From Protopterus annectens (Eukaryota > Chordata > Ceratodontiformes > Protopteridae): a stretch of DNA of 64,000 nucleotides. The DNA lies in the NCBI RefSeq assembly GCF_019279795.1, contig NC_056744.1:1503147117-1503211116 (forward strand), read 5' to 3'. A model generated the notes under the pieces. That model was not told the origin of the DNA, searched no databases, and saw only the letters and a list, made by a program, of their open reading frames with translations. Numbering within the stretch: position 1 is the first letter of the stretch; each line of letters opens with the position of its first letter. The position numbers were made by a program, and so were the translations under genes. Positions 33,046-44,459 of this stretch are shown piece after piece.

Positions 33046-33117
33046 AGAATGGGTTACCTGTACATCACCACCCTGTTTGGAGAATAAACACCCTGCAGGA
33101 GAACTTTTATTATACAG
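33046..33117 (+). other. Candidate host exon (weak)
   Basis: A pyrimidine-rich TTTATTTTATTTTAG acceptor and an ACAG/GTAATT donor frame 72 bases that are open in two of three plus-strand frames; one gives NGLPVHHPVWRINTLQENF. No TE similarity was recognised. The phase does not join directly to the stronger exon at 45936, so another exon would be needed between them or one call is wrong. Gene unknown. Confidence 0.3.
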
Positions 33118-33353
33118 GTAATTCCTACTGTAAAACAAGTCTGTCACTTCATGGCCCCATATTAAGGTGTTGTGAAGCTGAGACAGGAAAAAAAAAAACA
33201 CATGGGCTTTATTTACGTTTGCCAAATGTGGCATTGCTGTTTAACAAGCTTAAATTTTTCTTAAAAAAGTAAATAAAAATAATCTTATGTGTGTATTTGC
33301 ATTTTTGCATGCATGTGCATGTCTGTGACAGAGAGAAAGAGAGAGTTAACACA

Positions 33354-33467
33354 TTTTGATGAAGGTTTTAGCTGATCAGTATAATTACATTATCTGGCCT
33401 GCTTTGACCTCATTAGTATATATTTAAACAGGGTGTGGTAGGGAGTACTTCCTGCCTTAGTATATGG
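33354..33467 (+). repeat. Dispersed repeat R1, copy 2
   Basis: Second copy of the repeat at 30020-30137, same orientation. A shorter, weaker match (TCTGGCCTGCTGAATT onward, with TTTTAAACAGGGAGAGGG) lies at 36477-36531. Confidence 0.7.
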
Positions 33468-34570
33468 AGATTAATGCCCCTCTTTAAAAATTGTTTGTGT
33501 CAGATGTGTTTTTTTCAGATAGAAGCATGATCATTTAATTTGGCTAAAAATGAATATGGTTCGTTTAACTGTTATTCAAGAGATGGCCTATCAGAATGCA
33601 TTTTCTAGATAAAAAGTGGTATGAAACGCTAATGTCTAGCATTGTAGACTGACTTTAATCCTTACTAGTTTACTAACACGTCAGACATTCTACCAAGGGG
33701 CAGAGCACAGCCATGCAGTAAAATCATGGACAGTTAAGACACATTTGGGGTGTGGGGTTGCAGTAGCTTGCATGCAGTTTTTTTATTTATTTTTATTTTT
33801 TCATTTGCTTGGTCATATTGTGACATCAGAGGCGTATTCACTCAACAAAGTGGCTGTTATTCCTCCTAGGTGTGTGCATCTGTGTGTGGTGGCATGCCTC
33901 ACAGAACTCCTGGGCATGCATTAATTCCATTATAACATTCTCACTGTTAAGATTTATTGTTTTTGTAAAACTGGCTAAGTAAACCTGTCCTAGATTTGTA
34001 TTTGAACACTTGCACCACCCTTCTCACTTGGGACTGTGTACCACACCATGTTGTGCTTATTGTTCTCCACCAGTTCATTATTTTATTTTCCCTTGACAAA
34101 GAACCAACTGGAAAATATTGTTTTCATTTTGGGGATGTCTTTGTGACGGCTTAAGTGCTGTTTTCTGCATTGACTCTGTTGTCTCACTTTTTCTGCCTGT
34201 CCCTGAAGGCCAGCACCTTTCATACCACTAATGGGATCTTGATTTCTCCATTACTGCTATCATATTCCTCCCTGACCAGCCCTTTAACCTACTTGTGAAA
34301 TTTTGTCCTGCTTTTTCGCAGCATATTGCAGCCTTTATATTAGAACTTTCTGCCAAAGGTCCCAACCCCATCTCTTGCCTATATCCTTCCCCTGTCATGC
34401 TGTACTCCACCATCCACCCCTTCATTAATGTACTTTATTTGACCTGTGACCCATTGCATGAAATGTTCACCATTTCCACTCCCTTCTCCTTTACATACTG
34501 TACTGCCATCCAGCCAGTTATTTTTTTCCTTTAATGCCAAAAAACATGCTGGTTGATTTGCCGCTCCAAA
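33468..34570. other. No recognised feature
   Basis: No ORF, repeat or motif could be supported. T-rich and C/T-rich tracts only. Confidence 0.4.
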
Positions 34571-34574
34571 TTGT

Positions 34575-35625
34575 TCATTAGTTTATATGTTCATAGATGT
34601 ATTTTAGGCTAATGACCACTAGGGCATTTGTAAGCCTTGTGAAGCTTCCTGCAAGTTGATGTTTCTTTATAGTATGGTACATCTGTAAGCTAGGACAAGA
34701 CTTACAGGCTGACTGTATCCATTAAAGACGTGGGTGCTAGACTCGGAGTATATTTTCGGTCTTCCATCCACGGGTCCAGGTTTCTCTTAAATAGGGTTAG
34801 GGAAGATCTCTGCTTCCCATGGATGGGAAGCCTGTTCCAGAGAAGGAGAACTCTGAGACCCATACCGTCCCCTCCCAACGTGTCCTGTTTATGTTGCAAG
34901 CCAAGTTTCAGTCCCTAGATTGAGTAAATCTGATGCTGTTTGTTTTGCCGATATACAAAAGATCCATCTGAGTGGGATCCAAGGATACCTTGTATGCCAG
35001 TCATTGATTGATTCTCAACAGCTTGTAGGAAACAAGGGTATAGAGGGGGAGGCTGTAAAGATATCTGTGTAGGACATACTGTTTATGCCCTGTATTCTTT
35101 TTGTGAGGAACCTCTGAAGATGTTCCAGTTGTTGCATGTGCCTGGTCAGGTGCAAACCAAAGGGTGTTATACTCAGAGATGGGCCTGATGACGACTGAAT
35201 ACAGTGGAACGATGACTTCCCTGGAGGACTGAATATAGTGGAACAATGACTTTCTTGGACCTTGATGCCATGCCTTTGCTTAAGTTGCACAATATAGAAT
35301 GATTTCCTTGCTACCTTAGGCATATGTTGGTTGAAAACCAGGTTGCACATGTGCCAAAACCCCTGACTACTTGGCCTACTCTTAAGGGTGTGTTGTCAGT
35401 GATATAATTCCCAAGGATGACTGACTTCCCAAAGGGTACTGTTATGCATTTCTTGACACTGAGTTTAAGACATGGCTTTAGCACCAGTTATTTGTCTGTG
35501 TTAGTTCTTCCTGTAGTATGTTGGTGTCTTGGGGGTATTCTGTGACTGCACCTTGTTTGCAGTCATCTGCAAACTTAATCAGACAGAAGCCTCTCGACCC
35601 TGACTTCTGAAAAGTTGTGCTGTCT
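34575..35625 (-). mobile_element. CR1-like LINE fragment, minus strand
   Basis: The 3' end near 34575 carries the family stem box in degenerate form; the coding part extends 5' to the RT catalytic box near 35590. 5'-truncated copy of a subfamily related to copies B-D. Confidence 0.75.
34710..35600 (-). pseudogene. CR1-like LINE ORF2, RT end and C-terminus
   Basis: Complement reads KFADDCKQGAV (RT catalytic FADD intact, near 35580-35550), SREVIVPLYSVVIRPISEYN (near 35220-35160), and LLWNRLPIHGKQRSSLTLFK followed by RNLDPWM (near 34855-34770). A tandem duplication of about 45 bases (two GTGGAAC-ATGACTT units, 35200-35265) breaks the frame. Many stops. Remnant only. Confidence 0.75.
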
Positions 35626-37155
35626 GTGGCCTGAATTATATCTGAAAGTACTCACCACATTAACAAATAAGCTACACAATTTATGCTGTTACCCACTCTT
35701 TCCTTTTTAGTGGGGTACACTGTCACTCATCCCTTCCTGTATGCTATACACTGCTGCCACAGCCTTTTTGCCTAATGTGTGCCACTTCCACATTATTACT
35801 TCTGCTTTCTCTTTCCTTCCCAAAATCCTTGAATCCAGGTACAGCTGCATCTTTTTTTTTTTTTCTGTGCACATTTCTCATGGCTTGATAATGCTAACAT
35901 TGTGTGCACCCATTGAATGCTGTATAGGGCTCTTAATTTTTGTTTTGCAAAAATCGTCCAACATTGCCTCCCAGTGCCTATCCTTTGTCTCTATTCTTCT
36001 GATCTAACACCTTCACCCATTGATTGTCATAATGCAACATCTCTGAGAATGCAGCTAAATTCTTGAAGCCACTGCAGTGATCGTCCAATTTTCTCGTGTG
36101 TTCCTTTTCCCTGTTCACTACCACCTTGTTCCAGCATATATAATGACACGATGGCATGCTTTCCTAATTTTCCGCACAAAAAGTATTACCTGGTCAGCTT
36201 AGGTAGAGCCTTCAACCACAGCTTACCTTGCTTTTCTCAGGTCTTCTTGAACCTATTCCTTACTTTGCACTCCACCAACAGTAACAACCCACTGACCTTT
36301 GCCTCATTATAACATTTCCTTGTCACCATTTCTCTTCTTCTATTCTGAATAGTTATTTCCATGACTTTCTTTAACATTTTCATCATTCCTCTCTGGCACT
36401 GTCTTTCAGCCCTGCTTTTTCTTTTTCAGAACAAGTTATACAAACTTTGTTTCACTGAGTGTGGTTCCTTAAATCTTCTGGCCTGCTGAATTTATGAGGT
36501 ATTTTAAACAGGGAGAGGGAAATGTTTCTTCAGTGTGCTTTTTGTGTTCCCTTATACATCTCCTAATGTGAGGTACAGCAACCAAAAAAAGGTGTATAAA
36601 TTAAGTTTAGTATGGGGAGGCTTCACCTCTTTCCCCAGTATGGTTTGTTGTGCCTCCTGTTATGATTTTGTTGTGTGATGTTATGTTTGAATCTGTGGTA
36701 TTTACAGTGAAGTGAGTTTCAGTATATCTGTGTATGCTGTGTATAATACTAAGGTTTCCTGCACTGTGCAGTGGTACAACCGTCATCATTTTTTTCACCA
36801 TTTCCCCTAGTCCTCGCACCCTCTTCTTCTTCTTTGGTTATCTGCCCACATTTCTCCTCATATCATCTGCTGCCCTCCTATTCTTGCCCCATTCTTCTGT
36901 TCCTTCCTGTTTCCTTTCCTCAACAATTGTGTAATATACTAGTCATCAGTCTGAAGCAGACGTAGAAGCATACCATCTTACATACCCTGTGTTATGTTAG
37001 CCATTCCAGTAACCTTCCTTTCATTTCCTCCAAGGCTGCTGGGCTTCTCTGTACAGTTCTACTACTGCATCCCTACATCTCTGTCACCTGTACTACTGCT
37101 TCACACCCACAATTTCTGATCCTTTCCCTAAATTTCCCCTTTCTTCTGGGCAGTC
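35626..37155. other. Unassigned, mostly C/T-rich
   Basis: The minus strand is A/G-rich and could be eroded LINE coding sequence (for example EITIQNRRREMVTRKCYNEA near 36350-36300), but no catalytic motif is present. A weak third match to repeat R1 lies at 36477-36531. Confidence 0.35.
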
Positions 37156-37159
37156 CTGC

Positions 37160-37355
37160 AGTTTACCTCAGTGGGTAATGGCTGTGAGCTGTTAACTTGA
37201 TTCGACCTGTATTGCTGGGCTTGATTCCCTCAGTTTTTGCTTTCAAACTGTACGACTTGAAAAAGTCGCTTAACTGTACAGTGTTTTGCCGTTGAGAATG
37301 AAAACGGACACTTCTGTTCAAAGAGCTTACTTAGTTAAATAAATGATGATAGCAG
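37160..37355 (+). mobile_element. Possible tRNA-derived SINE
   Basis: TTACCTCAGTGGGTAATGGC resembles an A box and GGGCTTGATTCCC (37217-37229) a B box. A unique body follows and then an AAATAAATGATGAT-like tail. A-to-B spacing is within the SINE range. No second copy in the window confirms it. Confidence 0.5.
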
Positions 37356-37779
37356 TTGTACAACTCATAATTTCATTGTTTCTTTTCCCACTAACTCAGC
37401 CACCCCATCTTATTTAATTTTACGTACACAAAGGTCATGCACACCAACCTTTTTACACTGCAGAATTCAAAGAATGGTGAAAGGGGGTGACATGCTATAT
37501 GCAGCTAACAGACCTTTGCACTTTCTATTCTATCTTTCAAAGCTAATGACATTTTCATTCACTTACCTAGTGGGGTAGAAGGCAGGATTGAGTTACTTTT
37601 GGCTGATGAATGTCTCAAGTGTACCCTTGCATCATTGCAATTATAGTGTTAGCAACTAGTTTAGCAGTGGCTGATGGTGTCTGTTAGGAGAAGTGTATCA
37701 TTATATAATCGTAGGAAATGCTAAATATCAAGACTGTGTGACCATTTATGCCTTGCCAGTACCCAGACTTTAACTAGAT

Positions 37780-38131
37780 TTTTCATAGAGAGATAGGCTA
37801 GTCATACCCATTCAGTTGTCTGTAACTCCTTTTAAAGAAGATACTGTCACTTGATCTGGAGTGGTGGTTTGTTCCAGAGCAAGTATAGTCACTGTGTGAT
37901 GACTCTCCACTGTGGTTTGGTTATCTTCTGAAGCAGGTTCATATTTCTGGTTGTGGTATTCACTGAGCTGTTTAACTTGTGGAGATGTAAGAGATCTTGG
38001 ATTGTTGGCATACCAATTGCCCAAAAAGCAAGGCACAAATCACCTGTAAGAAGTGTACGGGGAACAATGCAGATAAATATGTGGGTTTTGTATTGCTGTC
38101 TCTGAGAGTGGGGTGGTGGTGAAATTTCCAC
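37780..38131 (-). pseudogene. LINE ORF2 C-terminal fragment
   Basis: Complement reads RTLLTGDLCLAFWAIGMPTI, then QDLLHLHKLNSSVNTTTRNM, then LWNKPP. This parallels the GDLCL…LLHIRKS…TRSRDL…LWNRLP order at the end of CR1-like ORF2. Its 5' side abuts DIRS-2 at 38226. It may belong to the same disrupted LINE as 44460-45690, but the RT between them is missing, so this is unproven. Confidence 0.55.
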
Positions 38132-38225
38132 TGAATTTCTTAGCTAATCTGTTAGCAGTATGTAGTGGATTTGAGTAGGTGATACGTTCAGAGCAATGTT
38201 TATTTCTGACGTAAGTAAAAAAGGA

Positions 38226-38384
38226 ATGTTAAGTTGTCAATCTCGCCTTCATTCTTGCTTGATGGGTTCGGAGCCGATCCCTCGGCTCCGACTCGGCACT
38301 TGCTAAGCTCGAGAGTCACTTTTACCAGCTCGAGGCAGCCCCATATCCCATGATGCAAGGCGGTAAGTACCCAGATCTCGTTTG
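38226..38384 (+). repeat. DIRS-2 left ITR
   Basis: About 159 bases, inverted and near identical to 44276-44454. Contains GGAGCCGATCCCTCGGCTCC, a near-perfect palindrome, and ends ACCCAGATCTCGTTTG. Confidence 0.92.
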
Positions 38385-38669
38385 CCGCTTCGCTTATGAG
38401 GTCCTCCTTTTACCAGCTCCTGGTAAGTGATTAAAATACTTGATATTTTAGCCCCTTTTTACTAAAAACCCTTTAAATTTTAGTTTTAAGTTAATTTTAA
38501 AGATTTTCTGACAGAAATTTACCTGTCTCTTTTTATTTTTTAGTCAAACTTTACCCATCCCATCCCCCCCCTGTTAGGGTGTGTGTGTGTGTTTGTCTAC
38601 TTATACCTTTTTGGTATATTTAATTTAATTTAATTCTTTGACTGGTGTGTGTGTGTGTTGTCTTTCACC

Positions 38670-41040
38670 ATGTCAAAAGAGAGGGTCTCAGGCTTTAAGA
38701 AGTGTGACTCGTGCTGTCAGAAGATGTCTCTGACAGACGGTCACACTTCTTGCCTGTATTGCCTGGGGCCTCTTCACCTGCAGGACTCCTGTGCTATTTG
38801 TCATTCCTTCAGCCAGAGAGTCCTGCAGGAAAGAAGAAACAAACTGATACTTAGGGGCCTTCTTAAGCCGGAGGGCTCTCCGGCTAAGTCGGCTCCATCC
38901 AAATCTGCCAAATCTTCCAAGGCCCAGGCTTCTGTGTCAAAGCCTGCGGCCTCGGCTCCGACTCGTTCTGAGTCGAGATCGGCTCCGGCTGGAGCCGATT
39001 CTGGCTTAACTAAGCCTTCGGCACCGATGGCTATCGGTGCCGATTCTGCATCGACCACTTCGGTGTCGGCTCCGATCGGTTCCGACCACCATGTTGCACA
39101 GGCATCGGTGTCGGCTCCGACACCGTTACTTTTGTGGCTGCATCGGCTCCGGCTGGAGCCGATGCATCGAGGCTACCTGTCGGCTCCGATATGTTGTCGG
39201 CTCCGACAGGGTCTATAGTTTCATCGGTTCCGATGGCTCATTCCAGGAAGAGGTCGAGGTCTCCTTCCTTGGAGCCGATACTTTCGGCTCCGGCTTCACC
39301 TCTCCTTTCGGAACGGAGCCATCGGAGCCGATCTTCAAGGTCATCCAGGCTTTCAGACCATGACTTAGAGAGAGTGGTCAGTAGATTACTTAAGTCACAG
39401 GCACTGGCCCAAATGTTACATAGTCCGTCTCAACAGGCGACTGTTGGTCCACACCCGTTACAGTTCCTCCTTCAACTCTACCCCAGAGCTTGGAGTTGGA
39501 GTCTTCGGAATGGTTACTGCTACGGCTGGAGGACAGATACCCCCTTCTGTTCCTTCAGCCTCTACTCTTATCTCCTCTTGAGACCTTCCTTAGAGGGATT
39601 CGTGGTCGGGCTTCCATGGTCTCCTCCGAGGGGTGAGTGGCATCGGACCCTTGTCCGAACCCGCTCTTCCCCTTGGAGCCTCGGCCTTGGTGAGCTCGGC
39701 TCCGACATCTGCCTCGGAGACTTCCCTTCGGTGGTCCCTGGAGTTCCTAGTTCTTCGAACGGGTTCTCTCGGACCTGCCTGGGAGGGAGCATTCGAGGTG
39801 ATGAAGAGTGTGCTGGCCACTGGTATCAGTCAGCAGTCTGTTCCCTTAGCTCCTCCCTCTATAGTGCCTGTTGACATCTCTGCCACTTCTCTTGCTACAG
39901 GACCCAGAGATCCTCCGCCTCAGGTTTCCCCATTGGGAATTTCCCCCTCTTCCAAGGATTCTCCTGATGTTTCGGGAGATCCTCCTAGGAAGAGGACTTG
40001 TAAGAGGAAACATGTAGACTCCCCCGAGTCTGTCACTTCAGATACTGACTTTGATGAGTCAGAGGGATTCCCTAGATCCCCCTCTGAGGATGTCTCCTTC
40101 TCAGACATCCTAGAACTCCTTAAACAGAGGGGAAACTGGCCCACCAACAATCCCTCTGAGGATGAGTCAGTATACCTAGAGGCGTTTGGATCTCGGCCCT
40201 CCACCTCCTGGGTGTCTCCGCCTTTCGACCCCCTTATGCAGGTTATTGCCCAAAAGGCGTGGGCAGCTCCTGACTCTGTAGAGCCAGTCCCTAGGAGGCC
40301 TTCAAAATTTATCACTGCCCCGTGTGACAAGCAATTCCTCACTAAGGGTGTCCCCGCTGATGCCATGGTGGTGGCTGCTGCCACCAAGAAGGAACTTGCA
40401 GATCCTTCCGTGCCGTCCATCCTCCTAATAAGGACTCTAGGACCATGGATAGGTACGGTAAGCGGATGTTTTCCTCAGCGACCTTTGCTATGCGTTCGCT
40501 GAATTACCTATGTCACTTCACCAGACTCCAGAGGGATATCCTTAAGGAGCTGGGTGAAGTAGTACAGAATCCTACAGCTGCAGGAGCTCAAGAAAAAATT
40601 GCTTCGCAGCTAGGAACCCTTAATTCCATTGCAAACTCCTCCATGCGGCTAATATCATATGCTGCTGATGGAGCAGTAGAGCCGCAGGTACAGGTGTGGC
40701 TCTTAGACGCCAAGCCTGGATGCGGCTATGTGACTTTGCAGATCCCTTCAAGGCGTCCTTCACAAATTCTCCCTTTGATGGGTCAGCTTTGTTTGGCCCT
40801 CAGGTGAAGGAAACTTTGACCAGGTGCGAGCAGGACGGCAAGACTCTTTCTGCTGTAGGAGTCCGTTTTCCACCCCTTCTAGACCTTACCCCAAAGGACA
40901 GAAAGGTGGAAAAATGTGGTTCCGTAAATCCCAAGGAGTCACGCCGGATTCACGTGGTCAGTTTACCCCTAGAGGCAGAGGGGTTAACAACAACAGACGC
41001 GCTCTAGAGGCAGAGGGGTCCAAAACCAGGGAAACAGAGA
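38670..41040 (+). pseudogene. DIRS-2 gag-like ORF1, frameshifted
   Basis: ATG at 38670 (MSKERVSGFK), chosen over the upstream in-frame ATG at 38649 because DIRS-3 starts equivalently. The zinc-type module KCDSCCQ…HTSCLYCLGPLHLQDSCAIC spans residues 11-45. A Ser-Ala-Pro repeat region encoded by reiterated TCGGCTCCG codons (38880-39330) runs into the frame end at 39218. Conserved later blocks: LSDHDLERVVSRLLKS, PSEDVSFSDILELLKQRGNW (near 40077-40140), VPADAMVVAAATKKEL, FTRLQRDILKEL and an Arg/Gly-rich end. At least four frame changes. Probably the nucleocapsid-like protein. Confidence 0.85.
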
Positions 41041-42100
41041 GGCTCTCTCTGACAAGCCCTTTCACCATCCCTGAGATGCTGCCCGGCTGTCCCTCCTTGG
41101 AGGCAGTCGGGAAGATTATCACTGTACCCAGAAGCCTGGCATTCCCTCACTCAAGACAGATGGGTACAGTCGATCATATCCAAGGGTTACATAATTCCTT
41201 TCGAGGAAAGTCCTTTCCCTCAAATTCCCTTCCAGATGTACCACCGGTCTAAGGGAAATTGCAGAGTTAGAAGTCTCAAAACTACTGCAAAAAGCCATTC
41301 AGCCAGTTACAACAGACCATTCAGAGCCCGGAATCTACTCAAGGTTCTTTTTGGTCCCCAAAAAGACGGGAGACTGGAGACCAATATTGGATCTCAGCAG
41401 ACTCAACAAGTCTGTGAGGAAGACAAGATTCGAATGGTCACTCTTCAGTCAATTCTGCCCTTCTTACAGAAGGACAACTGGATGTGCTCAATAGATCTTC
41501 AGGATGCGTACTATCACATCAAAATTCACAGACGCTCCAGGAGATTTCTCCGCTGGCTGGGGTCCAGTCATTTCCAGTTCAGAGCCCTGCCCTTTGGTCT
41601 CACTACAGCCCCAGAGTGTTCACCAAATGCATGGCAGTGGTCACGGCTCACCTGAGACGTCAAGGATTCCAGGTGTTTCCGTATCTCGATGACTGGCTCC
41701 TGTCAGCCACCACCAGGCATCAGCTTATACAAGCCAGGGATTACACAATAAATCTTTGTTCTCATTTGGGCATCTCGATCAACTTCAAAAGTCATCCTTA
41801 TCGCCCTGCCAGTCTATTACCTTCATAGGCAAACTTAAACACTGTTTGGATGTCAGCTACCCTTACAGATCAAAGAGTTTCAGACATTCAGAGTCATGTC
41901 AGGATCATTCTGGCCAACAAGAAAGTACAGGCCAGAATGGTTCTAAAGGTATTAGGCCTCATGGCTGCGGCCATTACTCTTCTTCCCTGGCTCGATTCTA
42001 CATGCGCCTTCTTCAGTGGATGCTGTTCACACAGTGGTCGTACCAACAACTTCCTATGCGTCACCAGATTCTGGTGACACAGACTTGCAAAGATCATCTT
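41041..42100 (+). pseudogene. DIRS-2 reverse transcriptase
   Basis: RT blocks: FFLVPKKTGDWRPILDLSRL (near 41340-41400), MCSIDLQDAYYHI (near 41483-41520), ALPFGLTTAP (near 41585-41612) and an intact catalytic YLDD at 41682-41693 (VFPYLDDWLLSA). Small indels separate the blocks into two or three frames (near 41430, 41555 and 41612). Followed by the connection segment with MAAAITLLPWLDST. The catalytic residues are intact but the frame is not. Confidence 0.87.
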
Positions 42101-42159
42101 GCTTGGTGGATCACATCTCCTCAGGTTCACCAAGGCAGGTACTTTGTACCCCATCCCCG

Positions 42160-42960
42160 ATAGCCACTGTCACCACGGATGCCTCCCTGATCGGGTGGGG
42201 GTCATGATCAGGGCAGGATGGTTCATGGGACGTGGCAGCCGTTCGAGTACCATCTGCACATAAATGTCCTGGAGATGAGAGCAGTGCTTTTAACGCGTTG
42301 CAAGCCCTCAACGACTTTCTTCCCGTAGGGACAATTGCAGTCCACACAGACAACATGTCTGTAGTTTGGTATATCAACAAACAGGGCGGAACCAAGTCCT
42401 ACCCCTTGTGTCGAAGCGCTCAGACTATGGCAATGGGCGATCTCCTCTCATCGGTTTCTGGTAGCAATGCATATCCCTGGGAAAACCAACATTGTAGCGG
42501 ACAGATTGAGCAGAGCTATTCTCATGCCTCACGAGTGGTCTCTCAAGCAATCTATAGCGGAAGAGATTTTTCTGGAATGGGGTCGTCCATGTTGCGATCT
42601 TTTGCTACTCCCCAAAACAGCAAATGTCCAGACTTCTTCTGTCTCTTCCCTCTACCAGGCCATCCCCCCAGAGACGCTCTGACCCAGGATTGGCCCCAGG
42701 GACTTCTTTATGCCTTCCCTCCATTTCCTCTGATCCCTCAAGTTATCCAGAAAGCTACCGCTTTGAGAGCCAAATTGATTCTCATTGCCCTTACTGGCCT
42801 CGACAAGTTTGGTTCCGTTCCTCCATCATCACCTTTTGGTGCAGCCGTGGCATCTGGACCCAGTGCCAGATCTTCTGATTCACCAATCGGGTCAGCTGCA
42901 CCGGTCTATCCCTTCTCTCAACCTCACAGCATGGTTGCTCCACTTCCTTCCTTAGCCAGG
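42160..42960 (+). pseudogene. DIRS-2 RNase H and methyltransferase-like domain
   Basis: TVTTDASLIGWG (first Asp, near 42169-42205), LEMRAVLL (Glu, near 42268-42295), VHTDNMSVVWYINKQGG (Asp, near 42340-42390), HIPGKTNIVADRLSRAI (fourth Asp, near 42468-42520), then FATPQNSKCPDFF (near 42601-42640), RDALTQDWPQGLLYAFPPFP (near 42670-42730) and KLILIALTGLDKF. Blocks switch between two frames: single-base shifts near 42295 and 42412 are compensated near 42590. The domain after RNase H resembles phage adenine methyltransferases but has FPP where they have N-P-P-Y. Confidence 0.83.
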
Positions 42961-43007
42961 CTTCCTTTGATCTCTAACCCAGTTGGAGACATCATAGTAC
43001 CGTTAAA

Positions 43008-43980
43008 ATCCTCTACCAGGAGGATTTATACAAGCAAATGGAAACGTTTCTCTTATTGGGCTAAGGCCAAGAATATTGATCCTTTCACTGCCCCTGTTCA
43101 GGCAGTCCTGGACTTCTTAGCAGAGATTTTTCATGCAGGCTCCTCTTCTTCCACAGTCAGAGTTCAATTGGCTGCTATCTCCAACTTTCATGTCGGGATA
43201 GCAGATCATAATATTATGTCCCATAGGCTCTGCAGGGCCTTCTTGAAAAGAATTTTCCTACTAAAGCCTCCAATCAGGAATCCTCCTCCTCAGTGGGATC
43301 TAAATTTAGTGCTGACATCCTTGATTCTTCCCCCCTTCGAGCCAGCTGTTTCTTGTTCCCTGAAATTTCTTTCTTGGAAAACTTTATTCCTAGTGGCTAT
43401 TACATCGGCCAGGAGGGTGTCTGAACTTCATGCTCTATCGGTTCGACCCCCCTATTTGGTTTTTCACAAAGACAGAGTATCTTTGAGAACTAATCCAACC
43501 TTTTTGCCTAAGGTCGCTTCAAAGACCAATTTGAATCAGTCCATTGATCTCCCTGTATTTTTCCCAAACTACTCAGACAGAGCTGAACAAAAGCTACATT
43601 ATCTTGATGTCCACCGTCAACTTAGATATTATTTGGACAGAACAAAAAAATTTAGAAAATCTGATCAACTTTTTGTTTCCTATGCGGATAATAAAAAAGG
43701 CCTTCCTGTTTCTAAAGTGACCTTGTCCAGATGGCTTTCTTCGGTCATCTCTGAAATTTATCTGCTCAGGGGAAAACAGCTGTGCTCAAAACCTAAAGCA
43801 CATTCAACTAGGAGCTTAGCTACTTCTACAGCCTTTCAAGCTAGACTTCCTTTAGACACTATTTGTGCAGCGGCCACTTGGGCCACTCCTCACACTTTTG
43901 TTTCCCATTACAAATTGGACTTGGCCTCCAGGGACAGAGCCAGCTTTGGCTCTACAGTCCTCAAGAGTCTGTTCCATTGA
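43008..43980 (+). CDS. DIRS-2 tyrosine recombinase, open
   Basis: Open from the core-binding segment SSTRRIYTSKWKRFSYWA to the tga at 43978-43980, about 323 codons. It is the 3' part of a 582-codon frame open from 42232. Catalytic residues: Arg in ITSARRVSEL (near 43402-43431), His-x-x-Arg in KAHSTRSLATS (near 43796-43828) and Tyr in FVSHYKLD (near 43899-43922). Conserved spacer blocks DVHRQLRYYLDRTK and QLFVSYADNKKGLP lie between. YRs of this type integrate circular DIRS DNA with no target duplication. It is the most intact enzyme in the window; expression is unproven. Confidence 0.9.
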
Positions 43981-44013
43981 GCCACCCAGGATAGAGGTGC
44001 TAGGGACGCGGTC

Positions 44014-44115
44014 CCATCAAGCAAGAATGAAGGCGAGATTGACAACTTAACATTAAGAAGTTATGTACCTACCATAACGTTCCATGTTAGTTGTCTTCTC
44101 GCCTTCTTTCTTGCG
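44014..44115 (+). repeat. DIRS-2 internal complementary region
   Basis: CCATCAAGCAAGAATGAAGG to TTAACATT complements the left terminus; AAGAAGTTATGTACCTACCA to CCTTCTTTCTTG complements the right terminus. Lies 34 bases after the YR stop, preceded by GGTGCTAGGGACGCGGTCCC, which contains a short palindrome. Confidence 0.92.
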
Positions 44116-44275
44116 ACCCTCCCTCCTTCCCCCTGGCCTGGACAGACCTTGTTATAAGAAATTATTATGCTGAAGACCTTTCAGACCTGGTCCTTCTTCC
44201 ATCCTGTAAGTTTTCTTTCTTCCTTTGGGAAGTGTTTTTTGCTTGGTGCTATTGCCCTTTGTCATCAAACGAGAT

Positions 44276-44454
44276 CTGGGTACTTACCGCCTTGCATCAT
44301 GGGATATGGGGCTGCCTCGAGCTGGTAAAAGTGACTCTCGAGCTTAGCAAGTGCCGAGTCGGAGCCGAGGGATCGGCTCCGAACCCATCAAGCAAGAAAG
44401 AAGGTGAGAGAAGACGACTAACATGGAACGTTATGGTAGGTACATAACTTCTTA
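44276..44454 (+). repeat. DIRS-2 right ITR with terminal extension
   Basis: Inverted copy of the left ITR plus an outer extension GGAACGTTATGGTAGGTACA, also represented in the ICR. The outer border continues CTTCTTAT; beyond it lies minus-strand LINE sequence. Confidence 0.92.
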
Positions 44455-44459
44455 TTTAT

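Larger units (their letters stand above)
38226..44454 (+). mobile_element. DIRS-2: near-complete DIRS retrotransposon with open YR
   Basis: 6.23 kb with all DIRS parts in order. Closely related to DIRS-3 across ITR, gag, RT and YR. Terminal repeats, ICR and YR are well preserved, while gag and RNase H carry frameshifts. Opposite orientation to DIRS-3, 1.7 kb away. Confidence 0.94.
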
